64,000 nucleotides of DNA, taken from assembly GCA_036435485.1 (NCBI GenBank), contig CM071595.1, positions 11,584,001 through 11,648,000 of the forward strand, read 5' to 3'. Shown here one piece after another: positions 54,489 through 64,000 of this stretch; position 1 is the stretch's first letter; every line of letters begins with the position of its first letter. A model generated the notes under the pieces. That model ran no database searches, was not told the origin of the DNA, and saw only the letters and a list, made by a program, of their open reading frames with translations. This DNA is from Saposhnikovia divaricata. Taxonomy: Eukaryota; Streptophyta; Magnoliopsida; Apiales; Apiaceae. The position numbers were made by a program, and so were the translations under genes.

Positions 54489-54697
54489 GGGTTAAATACC
54501 AAATTGGTCACTGAAGTGGAGGCCATATATCACTTTACTCACTGATTTCAACGGGGTCTCATTTGAATCAATTAAGTCATAATAAATATCTGTTTGATAT
54601 TTATTATGACTTAAGTGATTCAAACGAGACTCCGTTGAAATCAGTGAGTAAAGTGATATATGACCACCATTTCAGTAACCAATTTGATATTTAACCC
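54489..54697. mobile_element. Mutator-like MITE, near-perfect fold-back
   Basis: The 209-bp element starts GGGTTAAATACCAAATTGGT; the reverse complement of its end is GGGTTAAATATCAAATTGGT, and the two arms pair almost throughout. Flanked by the 10-bp repeat GTTCTCTCAC (54479-54488 and 54698-54707). A 9-11-bp duplication fits Mutator. Confidence 0.85.
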
Positions 54698-54732
54698 GTT
54701 CTCTCACTAAGTAGGGCTCTTTGGAACCTCCT

Positions 54733-54734
<2 letters not shown>

Positions 54735-54825
<91 letters not shown>
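54735..54825. repeat. (TA)n microsatellite
   Basis: About 45 uninterrupted TA units. The 68-codon Tyr/Ile ORF over it is an artefact. Confidence 0.98.
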
Positions 54826-54831
<6 letters not shown>

Positions 54832-55090
54832 TGAAATCAAATACCATTGGGGTATTATTTAACGTTTGTAGGACTACAAAAGTATACATGTCATAAATCA
54901 TAATGTACCTGGGGTAGGGAATTTTAGGTGTCACATTCATACGATTCCAGTCATAAATTGTGGATGCATTTTTAAATCAAATGATCACAAACAACGAGTT
55001 AGAAGGTTTATTATTAAATAAATACAACGTGTAACACAAAAGACCATATATCACCAAATATCATAAACCAACTATTCAACATTACTTGAA
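54826..55090 (+). repeat. Direct repeat, copy A
   Basis: From TCACGTGTGAAATCAAATAC to TATTCAACATTACTTGAAA. The same sequence with scattered changes lies at 55978-56222. Function unknown. Confidence 0.9.
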
Positions 55091-55149
55091 ATCAAAATAT
55101 GACTTATATAATAATTATCCGAAGCAATTACATCGATAAGAAAGGATGG

Positions 55150-55890
55150 TATATATAGAAAACCATTCCTCACGATCAGAGCTTGAATTAGCTACCCTAG
55201 CTATGATATGAGTGGCTAAATTCGTTGGTCGTCTAACAAAGTAAACTGAATAGGATTTTAAATCCTTTATAATAGAGCAGCAGTCATTCACAATAAAACC
55301 CAGGAGGAAAGAATCATTTGAGTTGTTCCGATATGCCTACACTACACCAAGGGAATCGAGTTCAATGAACACATTTGTAATAGACATCTTCTTTAATCAA
55401 GAAAGAGCTTCTCTAAAAATCATTGCCTCCGCTATTTTTGGGTCGATAATACCCCATAAATTGCCTCCATAACCTGCAATAAACGACCCTTTATCATCAC
55501 TTATGAGACAGCCAAAAGAACTGCGATGGTCCTCAACAAAAACAGTTACATCAACATTATAAGTATATCATCCCGCTATTGATCTTTGCTAGGTAATCAC
55601 ACCTTCCCGCTGGTTTAAAGGAACTGGAAACACTTGACTTAACTGAACCTGTTGGCACTGAAAAAGAGTAGTACCAGCACTGTTCACCATTGCTGCTAGA
55701 TTCTGGAAACGATTTTTCCAAACCACCTTATTTCTGTGAGACCATAGGTTCCACGATAAAGCATAGAACAATTCCAAGTCTTTCGGTGATAAACTTTCAA
55801 AGCATTTCACCAATTTTCACCTCTGGCGAAATGTCTTTTAGACGTGGTAACTTTAGGCAGGCAATATCCCAGCATTGTTTCGAGTAGGTA
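55150..55890 (-). pseudogene. LINE 3' fragment with RNase-H-like domain
   Basis: The minus strand gives WNLWSHRNKVVWKNRF (the linker before RNase H in plant LINE proteins), then after stops and shifts SSFGCLISDDKGSFIAGYGG, EAMIFREALSWL and FIELDS, and finally YFVRRPTNLATHIIARV with the closing EEWFS motif. This is the C-terminal RNase-H-like domain of plant non-LTR retrotransposons. It is broken by several stops. No reverse transcriptase or poly-A tail was found, so it is a fragment. Confidence 0.75.
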
Positions 55891-55977
55891 CAGGATTTTT
55901 GTTTCTTAAAAGAAAATCTAGTTTGTTAAAATGTTAAAATTAATTTACATATACTTTATTTTTGGTCCGAAAAATAA
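55891..55977. repeat. Segment shared with 44371-44420
   Basis: GGATTTTTGTTTCTTAAAAG and the following 25 bases match the DNA just outside the Helitron 3' end at 44424. The match ends where the Helitron starts. Confidence 0.75.
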
Positions 55978-56222
55978 TCACGTGTGAAATCAAGTACCAT
56001 TGGGGTATTATTTAACGTTTGTAGGACTGCAAAAATATACAGGTCATAAATCATAATGTATCTCATTTATACAATTCCAGTCATAAATTGTGGATGCATT
56101 TCTAAATCAATTGATCACAAACAGCGAGCCAAAAATTTATTATTAAATAAATACAGCATGTAACACAAAAAATCATATATTAAACACCAAAGATCATAAA
56201 CAACTGTTCAACATTACTTAAA
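55978..56222 (+). repeat. Direct repeat, copy B
   Basis: Partner of 54826-55090; lacks about 25 bp present in copy A (GGGGTAGGGAATTTTAGGTG region). The LINE fragment lies between the copies. Confidence 0.9.
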
Positions 56223-56278
56223 ACATAAACCACACATAAACCAGTTCAAGTACCACACCAGCAAAATAAAAACAATTA

Positions 56279-56453
56279 CAGTACAACCTCCATAAATGAA
56301 TATTCGATAAATAAATAACTTCATTAAATGATTAATTTTTTTCGATCCCGACATAATGAAGATAGTATATTTATGATCCCGATAAATGAATAATCTCAAT
56401 TAATGAATAAAATTTTCCGATTCCGAGTGTATTCATTTATCGAGATTTAACTG
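56279..56453. mobile_element. Emigrant-like (pogo/Tc1-mariner) MITE, copy 1
   Basis: CAGTACAACCTCCATAAATG at the left and the reverse complement of the right end CAGTTAAATCTCGATAAATG are inverted repeats, flanked by TA. This matches the Emigrant type, whose ends read CAGTAAAACCTCTATAAAT. Confidence 0.75.
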
Positions 56454-56643
56454 TACCAGACAAGTTCAAACCAAAATAAGTTCAAACAGAAACGACCAAA
56501 TAAATTCAAATTCTCCTAAAGTTTTCTAAACCAGTATATATTGTATATTATCCAACCTGGAAAAATATGAAATAATAAGTATAGATTGTTTTATTATATA
56601 CCAAACAAGTGTAGTATAATATGTTATTTGAAAGATGAGTATA

Positions 56644-56756
56644 CAGTACAATCTCCATAAATGAGGTCCCGACATAATGGAGACAGTATATTTGTGACCT
56701 CGATAAATGAATATTAATGAATAAAATTTTCCGATTCATTATCCAGGTTTTAACTG
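56644..56756. mobile_element. Emigrant-like MITE, copy 2
   Basis: CAGTACAATCTCCATAAATG at the left and AACTG at the right, with TA on both sides. It shares CCGACATAATGGAGACAGTA with copy 1 (one change) and is shorter. Confidence 0.7.
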
Positions 56757-57060
56757 TATATAGCTTAGCTTTACTTTTCAATACGAATTTGAACATTAAA
56801 AACTTATAGTAATTACTTAATATTGGGGAAATTAATATTACATATGAAGAAAAACTATTTTTATTTGGATGTGAAATGTAAAAATTTGCATTATTCCCAA
56901 AGTAAATTAAAAAGTGATAATTACTTTATTTGTAAAAATAAAAACTTTAAGAATTAAAAAATGTAAAACTTAATTATTATTATAATTAAACTATAGAAAA
57001 GGATGATTGGATGGAGCTGGCTGGGAATGACATGCAACTGAAAAACATAATATTTAGCTA

Positions 57061-57221
57061 TAGTTGACTATCGATTAAGTAATAATTAATAAAATCATAA
57101 TTTGGTTAATTTTTCCGTTCCTAATGTAATAAAAATATTGTATTTTTTTCTTGATAAAATAATAAATTCGATGAAGTAATTTTTTTATCCCAAAATTATT
57201 ACTTTTAAAAAGATTTAACTA
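57061..57221. mobile_element. Emigrant-like MITE, diverged copy 3
   Basis: TAGTTGACTATCGATTAAGT at the left and AGATTTAACTA at the right, flanked by TA. The interior keeps the TTTTTCCGTTCC and ATATTGTATTTTT arrangement of copies 1 and 2. Confidence 0.5.
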
Positions 57222-57930
57222 TATTATAATCAAATGCCTAATGATTTAGGATTTGTATAATTATTATATGATGAAGTAAATTAAGGGAGTTGGTTTAACT
57301 TTATGTAAATGGGTCAAAGTTATAAGATGTTAGAAATGATAGTGCCATTAGGTTAATTAAATTTGTTTGTTGCGATTGAAAAATCTGGCTTCTTTTTCAT
57401 GACGTCCTCATTTACGTCCTCATATATTAGTTTAAGTATGTGCATAATAATAAGTATGTGGATGCTATTGCCGGAAATGCTGATGCCATAGCTACATTGG
57501 ATGTATTAGCAGATGAACAAGACGATAAGAAAGAAACTCTCCTTCACCTTGAATCCAGTTTAGGTTATACATAAAACGTGCGATTCATTGTGAGTGAGTT
57601 TGCAGACAAAAACCTTTTGGTCAAGCTGGATAGATTTGGGCATGACATTTTAAAATGTGATTGACTGGACCATGACATTTTATGTCATAAACTTGCTTCA
57701 ACATGTTGCACACCTGCATTAACATGTTGACAGAAAGCACATGAGAATCATGATGTAATATAAATTGCTAGGATGAATTTGTGGGCCGGGTAAAGGGGAC
57801 AAAATTATATACAGATAGGTGTGTGCATTTTGTTTGAAACTTGCCGTAACATGTCAGATCTTTGTATTAAAATAAGAACTTTTGTGCAAGATTGTGATCA
57901 TATTTATCAATGTCTATTTGAATATAGATT
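57222..57930. other. Intergenic stretch with one possible gene fragment
   Basis: Between about 57461 and 57573 the plus strand reads VDAIAGNADAIATLDVLADE and continues to a TAA with a coding look (LLHLESSLGYT). It has no start or family I recognise. The rest is spacer up to the solo LTR. Confidence 0.3.
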
Positions 57931-57935
57931 ATTGT

Positions 57936-60024
57936 TGATAAGTGCATATTTTTGCATATTTTTATTACCTATTTATTGTTTGAATTTGTATTTTAATAAT
58001 TTATTTTGTTACATTTCTGGAAATTCATGAATAAATAAAGTAATAGAAAAAATAAAGAAATAAAGAACAAGGAAGAGAAAAAGAAGAAGTAAAAGGACTT
58101 AAATGAACAAAGGAAAAAGAATTAGGAGCTTGGTGGAAAAGGAATCTTTGAGGACATGTGTAAGGTGGAGATTATCCCAACACATTAAATAAGTGTATGG
58201 CCAAGATCCACTCTAAAAAGTTTAAGGGGGAAGGAAACATTTAGATGGCTAGGATTTCTCCACCACACTAAAAGGTGTATGGTGGAGATTAACCCAACAC
58301 ACCCCTTAACCCTAATTCTTTTACTATAAATACCCCCTCACCCCCCTTGTAATCATCAACTTAGATTTTAGGATTACCTTTAATTTCTTGTATTTTTTTT
58401 TTAGTTTCAAATCTTGTAAACACTTTTTATTTTAATGCAAAAATTTCGTTTCTTTAATTTCTTGTCTTGTTCTTTCGTTTTTGTTGCATAGCTTTCGTTA
58501 TTTTCGTAAATACGTTTAGTGGACAAAGTAGCGAAATGCTAACCACTATGGGTTGAAAATAACGATTTTTTATTTTCTTATTCGTAGTTTTAATTCGTAA
58601 TTTTGCCCCTTTAAAAATCTCAATTTTATTGTGGGCCATTTAAATTCTAAATCATCGTTTAGCATAATTTTACTTTCGTATTTAAAATTTTCTTTATTTA
58701 CGTTTTTAACAAAAAAAAAATCGCAAAATATTAGTTTTAATAATTTTAGAAAATAATTTTAGACCTTTTATTTCGTTAAATTCGAAGCTTAACAGCACTG
58801 TTCTGTTTAATAAACCCAGCAATTACTTTTTTTTTTCCTCTCTTCAACCCTCTCCTTTTCTTGTCTCCTGTCTTCTTCACCTCAACAAAAACACAAACCC
58901 ATTTTCTTTTTCTCACAAAAACCATCACACCCTCCCTTGTCTTATTTTCTTAAGTTCTTATTTTCTTATTCCCCTTTTCTGTTCATTTTTAACTTCAATC
59001 CCGAGTTCTATAATTGGATTAATGTCGAGTTAGTTTAATACCGAGTTAGTTTAATGAGTTCCGCTGAGTTTAATTTGGTGCAATTTCTGCGTCTGTGTAA
59101 TGTTCGAGTTCTTAGTTCTGCTTTCTAGTTCTAGATTTTTGTCGCTGCCGAGTTGTGATTTCTGTTTTACCGAGTGGTGTTTAAGCTGCGTGTTCATTTT
59201 CTACGTTACTGAGTTGGTTTTTGTTCTGTTGTTTATGATTGAGTTTTGTTATTTTTCTGCTGAGTTCCGAGTTATTGCGAGTCAGCCGAGTTAGTGATCG
59301 TTGTTAGTTGGTCAACTGGGTATTGAGTTAGTGATCGTTGTTAGTTATTGTTGTTTGTGTTGTTAGTGATTCGCTTTCCTTCGAGTTCAGTGTTGAGTTT
59401 TATGGTATTTGGTTTTCTGAATTTCTTTGAAGTCCAGTAATTGCTAAGTAAAAATTTGGTGTGTTGTTTGCGAATAAGGATTTAGTTATGTTTTTTTTTT
59501 CTTTTTGTCAAGCTTTCTGTTCTCTGTTCAAGTTTCTGTAGTTTATTTTCGTGTATTTTACTGTTTTCGTTAATTCGAGTTGGCTGTGTGAATTCTAAAT
59601 GAGGGTGAGAAATGATTTGGTTTGTTTGTGGCTAGCTGATTTTCAAACACATCATGTAAAATTTTGCTTAAAAAATTCATGTAAATCAATTTTTCTAATT
59701 TTTTTTATGTTTTATAAATAAAATTTAGTTTTAATTTGAATTTAGATTTTTTAGAATAATTTGGTTTTTGTTCTTTTCACTTTTAATTAGTTAATTTAGA
59801 ATTAGAATAAAATTTAGTTTCCTTTTAAAATTAGATTAAAATTTCTTTTCGGAATTAATTAGTATAAAACCCAATCAAATTCTCAAAAATCCACTTGTTC
59901 TAATTCGATTAAATTAAAAATTAAGTTCGCGAAAATGTTAGTCTCCGTGGATTGATACCTAAAATAATTCAACGATTGAACCGTGCGCTTGCAGTTGAAA
60001 TTATGATTTATTTTTAGCACAACA
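57936..60024 (+). mobile_element. Solo LTR, Ty3/gypsy (Athila/Tat type)
   Basis: Starts TGATAAGTGCATATTTTTGC and ends GCACAACA, 2089 bp, flanked by ATTGT at 57931-57935 and 60025-60029. The TGATAAGTGCAT start, and an end that includes TCTCCGTGGATTGATACC and ACCGTGCGCTTGCAG, are typical of Athila/Tat-type gypsy LTRs. No internal region is present, so it is a product of recombination between two LTRs. It contains a TATA box at 58324-58332. Confidence 0.85.
58324..58332 (+). promoter_or_regulatory. TATA box of the solo LTR
   Basis: CTATAAATACC, followed by a C-rich stretch, about 390 bp into the LTR. It could still start transcripts toward 60 kb. Confidence 0.6.
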
Positions 60025-60089
60025 ATTGTACTGTCTAGTTTTCGTATTAAGTTCATCCTTATAATTGTAATTTAGTTTTAAGCATTTCT

Positions 60090-60512
60090 AGAACTACAAG
60101 AAATTGATGAGTCATGTTCGACTTTTCATTCTTTCTAGTTCCATTAACGGATAATTAAACCGACCACCTGGACAAGTCGGTCAGTAGCTATCATTCATGT
60201 GGTCGGAGATTGATGAGAGTAATCAACTTACTAATATTAGTAAGTTGACTAGAGTCAAAGTCAACAGTAGACTTGGTCATAAGTTGCTTTTACCTTTCAA
60301 CCAAACAGAGCCTTACATGTATAACTAATTCTGTTATGACTTAGCCAGCTGTGATTCTATCTAGAGATAGCATATATACTGTTTAGATTCATTTCTTCTC
60401 TTCTCAACTCATTTAGTAACATTGTTGATACAGAGATGCTATGTAAACATTAAGTTTTATTCAATACAATTCTTAGTTCTTGATTAATTCAAGTTGTTAT
60501 GGTATCAGAGCC
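60090..60512 (+). other. Probable copia LTR remnant with primer-site-like end
   Basis: TGGTATCAGAGCC at 60500-60512 is a full match to the initiator-Met primer site, and the DNA before it (TATATACTGTTT near 60370, poly-T/CA-rich end) looks like an LTR. No TG...CA limits or partner LTR were found. It may be the 5' end of a further copia element interrupted by element 3. Confidence 0.4.
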
Positions 60513-61074
60513 AAGATCAATTCCGCGAAGTTGAAAGGCATATGACACAGCCTATTTGTAGTTCGAGGATTCGACTCAACTTAAATTAGATTGTAATAAG
60601 TAATTAATGCTCACTGTCTCAGGAATCTCACAAAGTACTATATGCCAGAAGAAAGAAGAAAGTCAATCAATAGTTTTGATGTTGTACACTGGAAGAAGAG
60701 TCAGTTTACTGATCATGCCCCAGTTCAGCATTGAAGAAATTGGATTCGTTTAAAGTGACAGAGATTACCGTGGAGACAGCATCAGTACAGGAGTAATTAA
60801 AGAGTGCTAAGAAATTATGTGGATCACAACTGAGAGTCAAATTGAAGAACAGATATTGGAGTTAGTCGTTCATGAACCAGACAGTACATCGAACGTCAAC
60901 AATTATCCAGTGGAAGTTTCTCAAAGTTTACAGTGATTCACAAGGAGTAAGTCAATTATTAATTAACTATATTATTAATTTAATTAAACAAATTAATTCA
61001 ATTCGAATTAATTTATTTAATTAATTAATTAAGTTAATTAATCTCTGATTTATTCAATCAGTAATAATATATGG
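60513..61074. other. Spacer, probably old element interior, ending in AT-rich palindromes
   Basis: No gag or other coding region follows the primer-like site. 60955-61045 consists of TTAATTAA-type words in both orientations. Confidence 0.4.
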
Positions 61075-61560
61075 ATTATACTATTTCGGAGAATTTTGGT
61101 TATACTATTTCTGAATTTCAGTTGAACTATTTCTGGAAATTCAGTTATACTATTTCTGAAATAGGTGGTATACTATTTCTGGAATAATATAGATACTATT
61201 ACTGCATTAGTAATAGTATACTATACTATCCCTAAATTTATACTATTACCGAGGTTATATTATTTCTGGAATTAATAGTATATTATTTCTGAAGTATTAT
61301 AGATATTATTACTGATCAAGTAATAATATACTATACTATTACCGAAATATTTAGACTATACTATTACTACCAGTTATACTATTACCGAAATATTTATACT
61401 ATTACCGAAGTTTTAAGCAAACTATTTCTAGGTAAATGTATATTATTTCTAAGTAAATCCATACTATTTTAAGGGAATGAGTTCTACTATCCCTAGGCTG
61501 CTATACTATCACCGTGCCAGTTATACTATCAGCGTGGCATCTATACTATCACCGTGTCAA
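61075..61560 (+). repeat. Degenerate TATACTATT tandem array in the element 3 LTR
   Basis: More than 20 near copies of TATACTATTTCTGAA or TATACTATTACCGAA, spaced about 17-30 bp apart, some joined as TATACTATACTATTACC. They occupy the LTR part just upstream of the TATA box. Confidence 0.9.
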
Positions 61561-61598
61561 TATGTAGCAGTTGGACAGAAGGAAATGTTTTGTTTTTG

Positions 61599-61606
61599 TA
61601 TAAAAA
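61599..61606 (+). promoter_or_regulatory. TATA box of the element 3 LTR
   Basis: TATAAAAA follows the repeat array. A polyadenylation-type AATAAA lies downstream at 61720-61725, which gives the usual order within an LTR. Confidence 0.65.
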
Positions 61607-62066
61607 CAAACACTTGGACAGAAGAACAGACAGAAAGAAAAACAAGAAGAAAAAAAGAGAACCAAGAACATCAAATACTCTCATCTTCTACACACAAGTG
61701 CTCAAGCTTTAATTCACACAATAAATTCAGTTCAAGCCTATTGTAATATCTGATCCACTGGAACTTGTTTATTGATTACTCTTGTACTACTAGCGAATTA
61801 AGTTTCCTAGTCTATATCTTGATATCTTGATTTTAATTAGCAAAATTAGAAAAGTTCATGTCGAATTTTCTAATTAGTTATTAATCTCTTGGTATTAATT
61901 TGTAACACCCGTCAAGTTAATATATTGATATATTCAACTTGAATTCTGTGTTATATTATTCCGCACAAAATTTGTTTAAATAAATTTTATTCAAAGAACA
62001 AATTTCGAGAAAATTACTAAGATTGTATTCAACCCCCCCTTCTACAATCTTATTGGACCTAACAAT

Positions 62067-62079
62067 TGGTATCAGAGCC
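62067..62079 (+). promoter_or_regulatory. Element 3 primer-binding site
   Basis: TGGTATCAGAGCC, 2 bp after the LTR end CA at 62063-62064. Confidence 0.9.
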
Positions 62080-62163
62080 ATTTGATTGATATACAAATCA
62101 AGATCCTATTTTTACTCAATCAAAAAATCAATCTCGAATTTTTAACTCTCTTAAAAATTCATC

Positions 62164-64000
62164 ATGTCAGCTAAAGGCAATGTTAAAATTCCTATCTTTA
62201 ATAAAGATAATTATGATATGTGGAAAAACAAAATGGAGTTATTTCTTGATGTAGCAAACCCAAGATTTTTGTGGGTTTTGGAAAATGGACCAGTAACTCC
62301 CATGCAACATGATACTGAAACAGTTGTCAATGGAACTGTAACAGTCCCTGCCAAATCCTATCCAAAGGACCCTAAGAACTATACCTCTGAAGATAAGGAG
62401 GAAGCTGGATTGGATAAAAATTTGAGACTCATTCTATTGGATTCCCTAGATGCTGTAATGTATAGCCATGTGAGAAATTGTAAAACTGCTAAGCACATCT
62501 GGGAAACTATTGAGGTCATTAATGAAGGGACTGATGAAGTCAAGGAAAATAGACTACAAATTCTAACTTCTGAATATGAACACTTTAGAGCTGGCCCTAA
62601 TGAAGGCATTCAGGAAGTGTTCGAAAGGTATAACAAGATAATCAACAACTTGCAAGTTCATGGCAAGCAATATACTCAGAAGGAGATCAACATGAAGTTT
62701 TTGTTAACTATGCCTACTCACTTGGAGCATAGAATCACTGCCATCAGAGATTCTAGAGATTTAACTCAGGTTGCTCTTGAAAGGCTGTTTGGTGTTCTGA
62801 AAACATATGAATTAGAACAAGTACAGCAAAAGGAATTCTATGGCAAAGGCAGAATGGCAAATTCTTCTACAGCTCTAGTGGTTGAAGTTCCTAAGGAAGT
62901 GGAAACTAAAGTTGTTCAACCTAACAGTTTCAACAAGGAACAAACTGAAGTAGAACTTGGCCAAACACCAACTACTCAGGATGGTGGAGAATTTTATTCA
63001 CTTGAAGAGCTAGATCAATTGGAAGATGAATCTATGGCAATGATGGTGAGACAATTTAGTAACTTCAGATTCAGAAGAAATCCAAAGTTCAGGTTTAAGT
63101 CAAATAACAGGTTTCAGAAAGGAGGTTCTTCATCCTCTAGTAACAGGGGAGGTTATAAAACTGGAACTGTTGACAGAAGCAAAATCCGTTGTTTCAATTG
63201 TAATGAGTTGGGACATTTTGCTACTGACTGTCAGAAACCCAAGCAAGCACAGAAGAAAGATTATGCTTCTGAAAAGAAGAAAAGTGGAAGAGCTTATGCG
63301 GCTGCTGGTAAAAGCTGGGATGATACAGATAGCGAAGATGAAGAATATGGAAACTTTGCGTTGGTGGCAAATGCAGAATCTTCAACTTATTATACCACAC
63401 CGGTAATTCTTACTGATGCTCAGTTAATTGATAGTTTACGTAGTTCCCTGAATAATGCACAAAGAGGGTACGAGAGAATAAGTCTTGTTAACACTAACCT
63501 TGAAAATCAAATGTTAGATTTAAAAAAGGTGCAGGTTAATCAAGATAAGAATATAGAAGAAATAGCTCGACTTAACTGCAGAGAAAAGGGTCTAGGAGAA
63601 TACATGACAAAACAAGTTGATAAGATTGCTGAACAAGAAACCAAGATTAGAGAACTTGAAACACAGATTAGAGCTTGTTATAATACTGTTAAGGTTTCTA
63701 AAGATTTCTTCAACAAACAAGCAGTAGAACGAACTGTAGGAATAGGATTTGATTACAGTCAAGCTGTTGGTTCTTTGAGTAATCATTCTCCTAATTCTAT
63801 CCCAGCTAAAGAAAGAGGTATACCACATATTCTCAAGAATGTTGAAAAACCAATGTTTACAAAATTTGATGCTGGCCCACCAGATATTTGTTCTATGGTT
63901 ATACAAGAAGAAATGAGAAATGAGGATAGTGCAAATGGCACAGTTCTTGTTAAGAATAAATGTGTTAAGGATAAAAATGTTAAGAACTATAATACAAAGA
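62164..64000 (+). CDS. gag polyprotein of element 3 (partial, continues past the window)
   Basis: A frame of 612 codons, open from ATG 62164 (MSAKGNVKIPIFNKDNYDMW) to the last base. Domains: DUF4219-type start (residues 8-30), UBN2-type gag region (about 75-215, with KHIWETIEVINEGTDEVKE and FERYNKIINNLQVHGKQY), an Arg/Ser/Gly-rich stretch (about 295-335), zinc knuckle CFNCNELGHFATDC (about 342-355), an acidic DDTDSEDEEYGN part, and a coiled coil (about 420-500). Gag packages element RNA. It starts 84 bp after the primer site, and no stop or shift was found. It is the same general type as the gag of element N, but the two differ clearly in sequence. Confidence 0.92.
   Translation, partial: MSAKGNVKIPIFNKDNYDMWKNKMELFLDVANPRFLWVLENGPVTPMQHDTETVVNGTVTVPAKSYPKDPKNYTSEDKEEAGLDKNLRLILLDSLDAVMYSHVRNCKTAKHIWETIEVINEGTDEVKENRLQILTSEYEHFRAGPNEGIQEVFERYNKIINNLQVHGKQYTQKEINMKFLLTMPTHLEHRITAIRDSRDLTQVALERLFGVLKTYELEQVQQKEFYGKGRMANSSTALVVEVPKEVETKVVQPNSFNKEQTEVELGQTPTTQDGGEFYSLEELDQLEDESMAMMVRQFSNFRFRRNPKFRFKSNNRFQKGGSSSSSNRGGYKTGTVDRSKIRCFNCNELGHFATDCQKPKQAQKKDYASEKKKSGRAYAAAGKSWDDTDSEDEEYGNFALVANAESSTYYTTPVILTDAQLIDSLRSSLNNAQRGYERISLVNTNLENQMLDLKKVQVNQDKNIEEIARLNCREKGLGEYMTKQVDKIAEQETKIRELETQIRACYNTVKVSKDFFNKQAVERTVGIGFDYSQAVGSLSNHSPNSIPAKERGIPHILKNVEKPMFTKFDAGPPDICSMVIQEEMRNEDSANGTVLVKNKCVKDKNVKNYNTK

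Larger units (their letters stand above)
61060..64000 (+). mobile_element. Element 3: SIRE-like Ty1/copia element, 5' part (runs off window)
   Basis: An LTR ends CCTAACA at 62064, the primer site follows at 62067 and an intact gag frame begins at 62164 and is still open at 64000. The LTR start was not determined: no upstream TG with a usable target duplication could be chosen, so 61060 is only a marker near the start of its repeat array. No stops are seen so far, so this may be a more intact and younger copia than element N. Confidence 0.8.

Noticed and set aside
54735..54940. 68-codon Tyr/Ile ORF on the minus strand
   Set aside because: Translation of a (TA)n microsatellite; no gene.
59100..59294. 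64-codon Phe/Leu/Ser-rich ORF in the solo LTR
   Set aside because: Composition follows the T-rich LTR leader. No family similarity.

Overview
The window reads as intergenic DNA from a flowering plant, most likely a eudicot. It is AT-rich and dominated by plant-type transposable elements: Ty1/copia retrotransposons with initiator-Met-tRNA primer sites, hAT, Mutator-like, PIF/Harbinger and pogo-type DNA elements, and Helitrons. Only one convincing intact host gene is visible, a single-exon DUF761 protein at 41021-41599. A second host-like ORF (52681-53439, minus) resembles the C-terminal part of MATH/coiled-coil proteins. The species cannot be fixed from the sequence alone.

Layout. 1-3.7 kb: a decayed copia element (minus) cut at its reverse transcriptase by CACTA-like sequence. 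4.9-8.4 kb: a full-length but broken hAT element with an 8-bp target duplication. 9.0-9.6 kb: a Helitron-like element. 11.3-17.5 kb: a young gag-only LTR element (element 1) with two equal-length 1982-bp LTRs and target duplication TCATG. 19.5-37.6 kb: an older relative (element 2) whose 3' LTR is split by a 12.7-kb SIRE-type copia element (element N, minus strand, 24011-36712, target duplication TATAT). Element N carries gag, pol, an envelope-position ORF and a small ORF on the opposite strand. 37.6-49.2 kb: the DUF761 gene in a dense field of small DNA elements, each bounded below by its terminal repeats and target duplication where seen. 49.3-52.4 kb: a degenerate AT-rich repeat array. 52.5-57.2 kb: the MATH-like ORF, a lectin-receptor-kinase fragment, a LINE fragment between two direct repeats, and three pogo/Emigrant-type MITEs. 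57.9-60.0 kb: a solo LTR of Ty3/gypsy type with target duplication ATTGT. 61-64 kb: the 5' part of another SIRE-like copia element (element 3), whose gag frame is open and runs off the window end.

How the parts relate. Elements 1 and 2 keep LTRs, primer site, purine tract and gag but no pol, so they would need enzymes from an autonomous copia such as N or 3. The two families differ in where the LTR starts: element 1 begins at an upstream copy of a duplicated purine tract. Each family also carries its own short word scattered through LTR, coding and untranslated DNA (CAGCAAGCTG in elements 1 and 2, AAACTCTG in N). These two observations, with the antisense ORF in N, are the most unusual signals here. 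All coordinates and similarities come from reading the sequence; no database search was possible.
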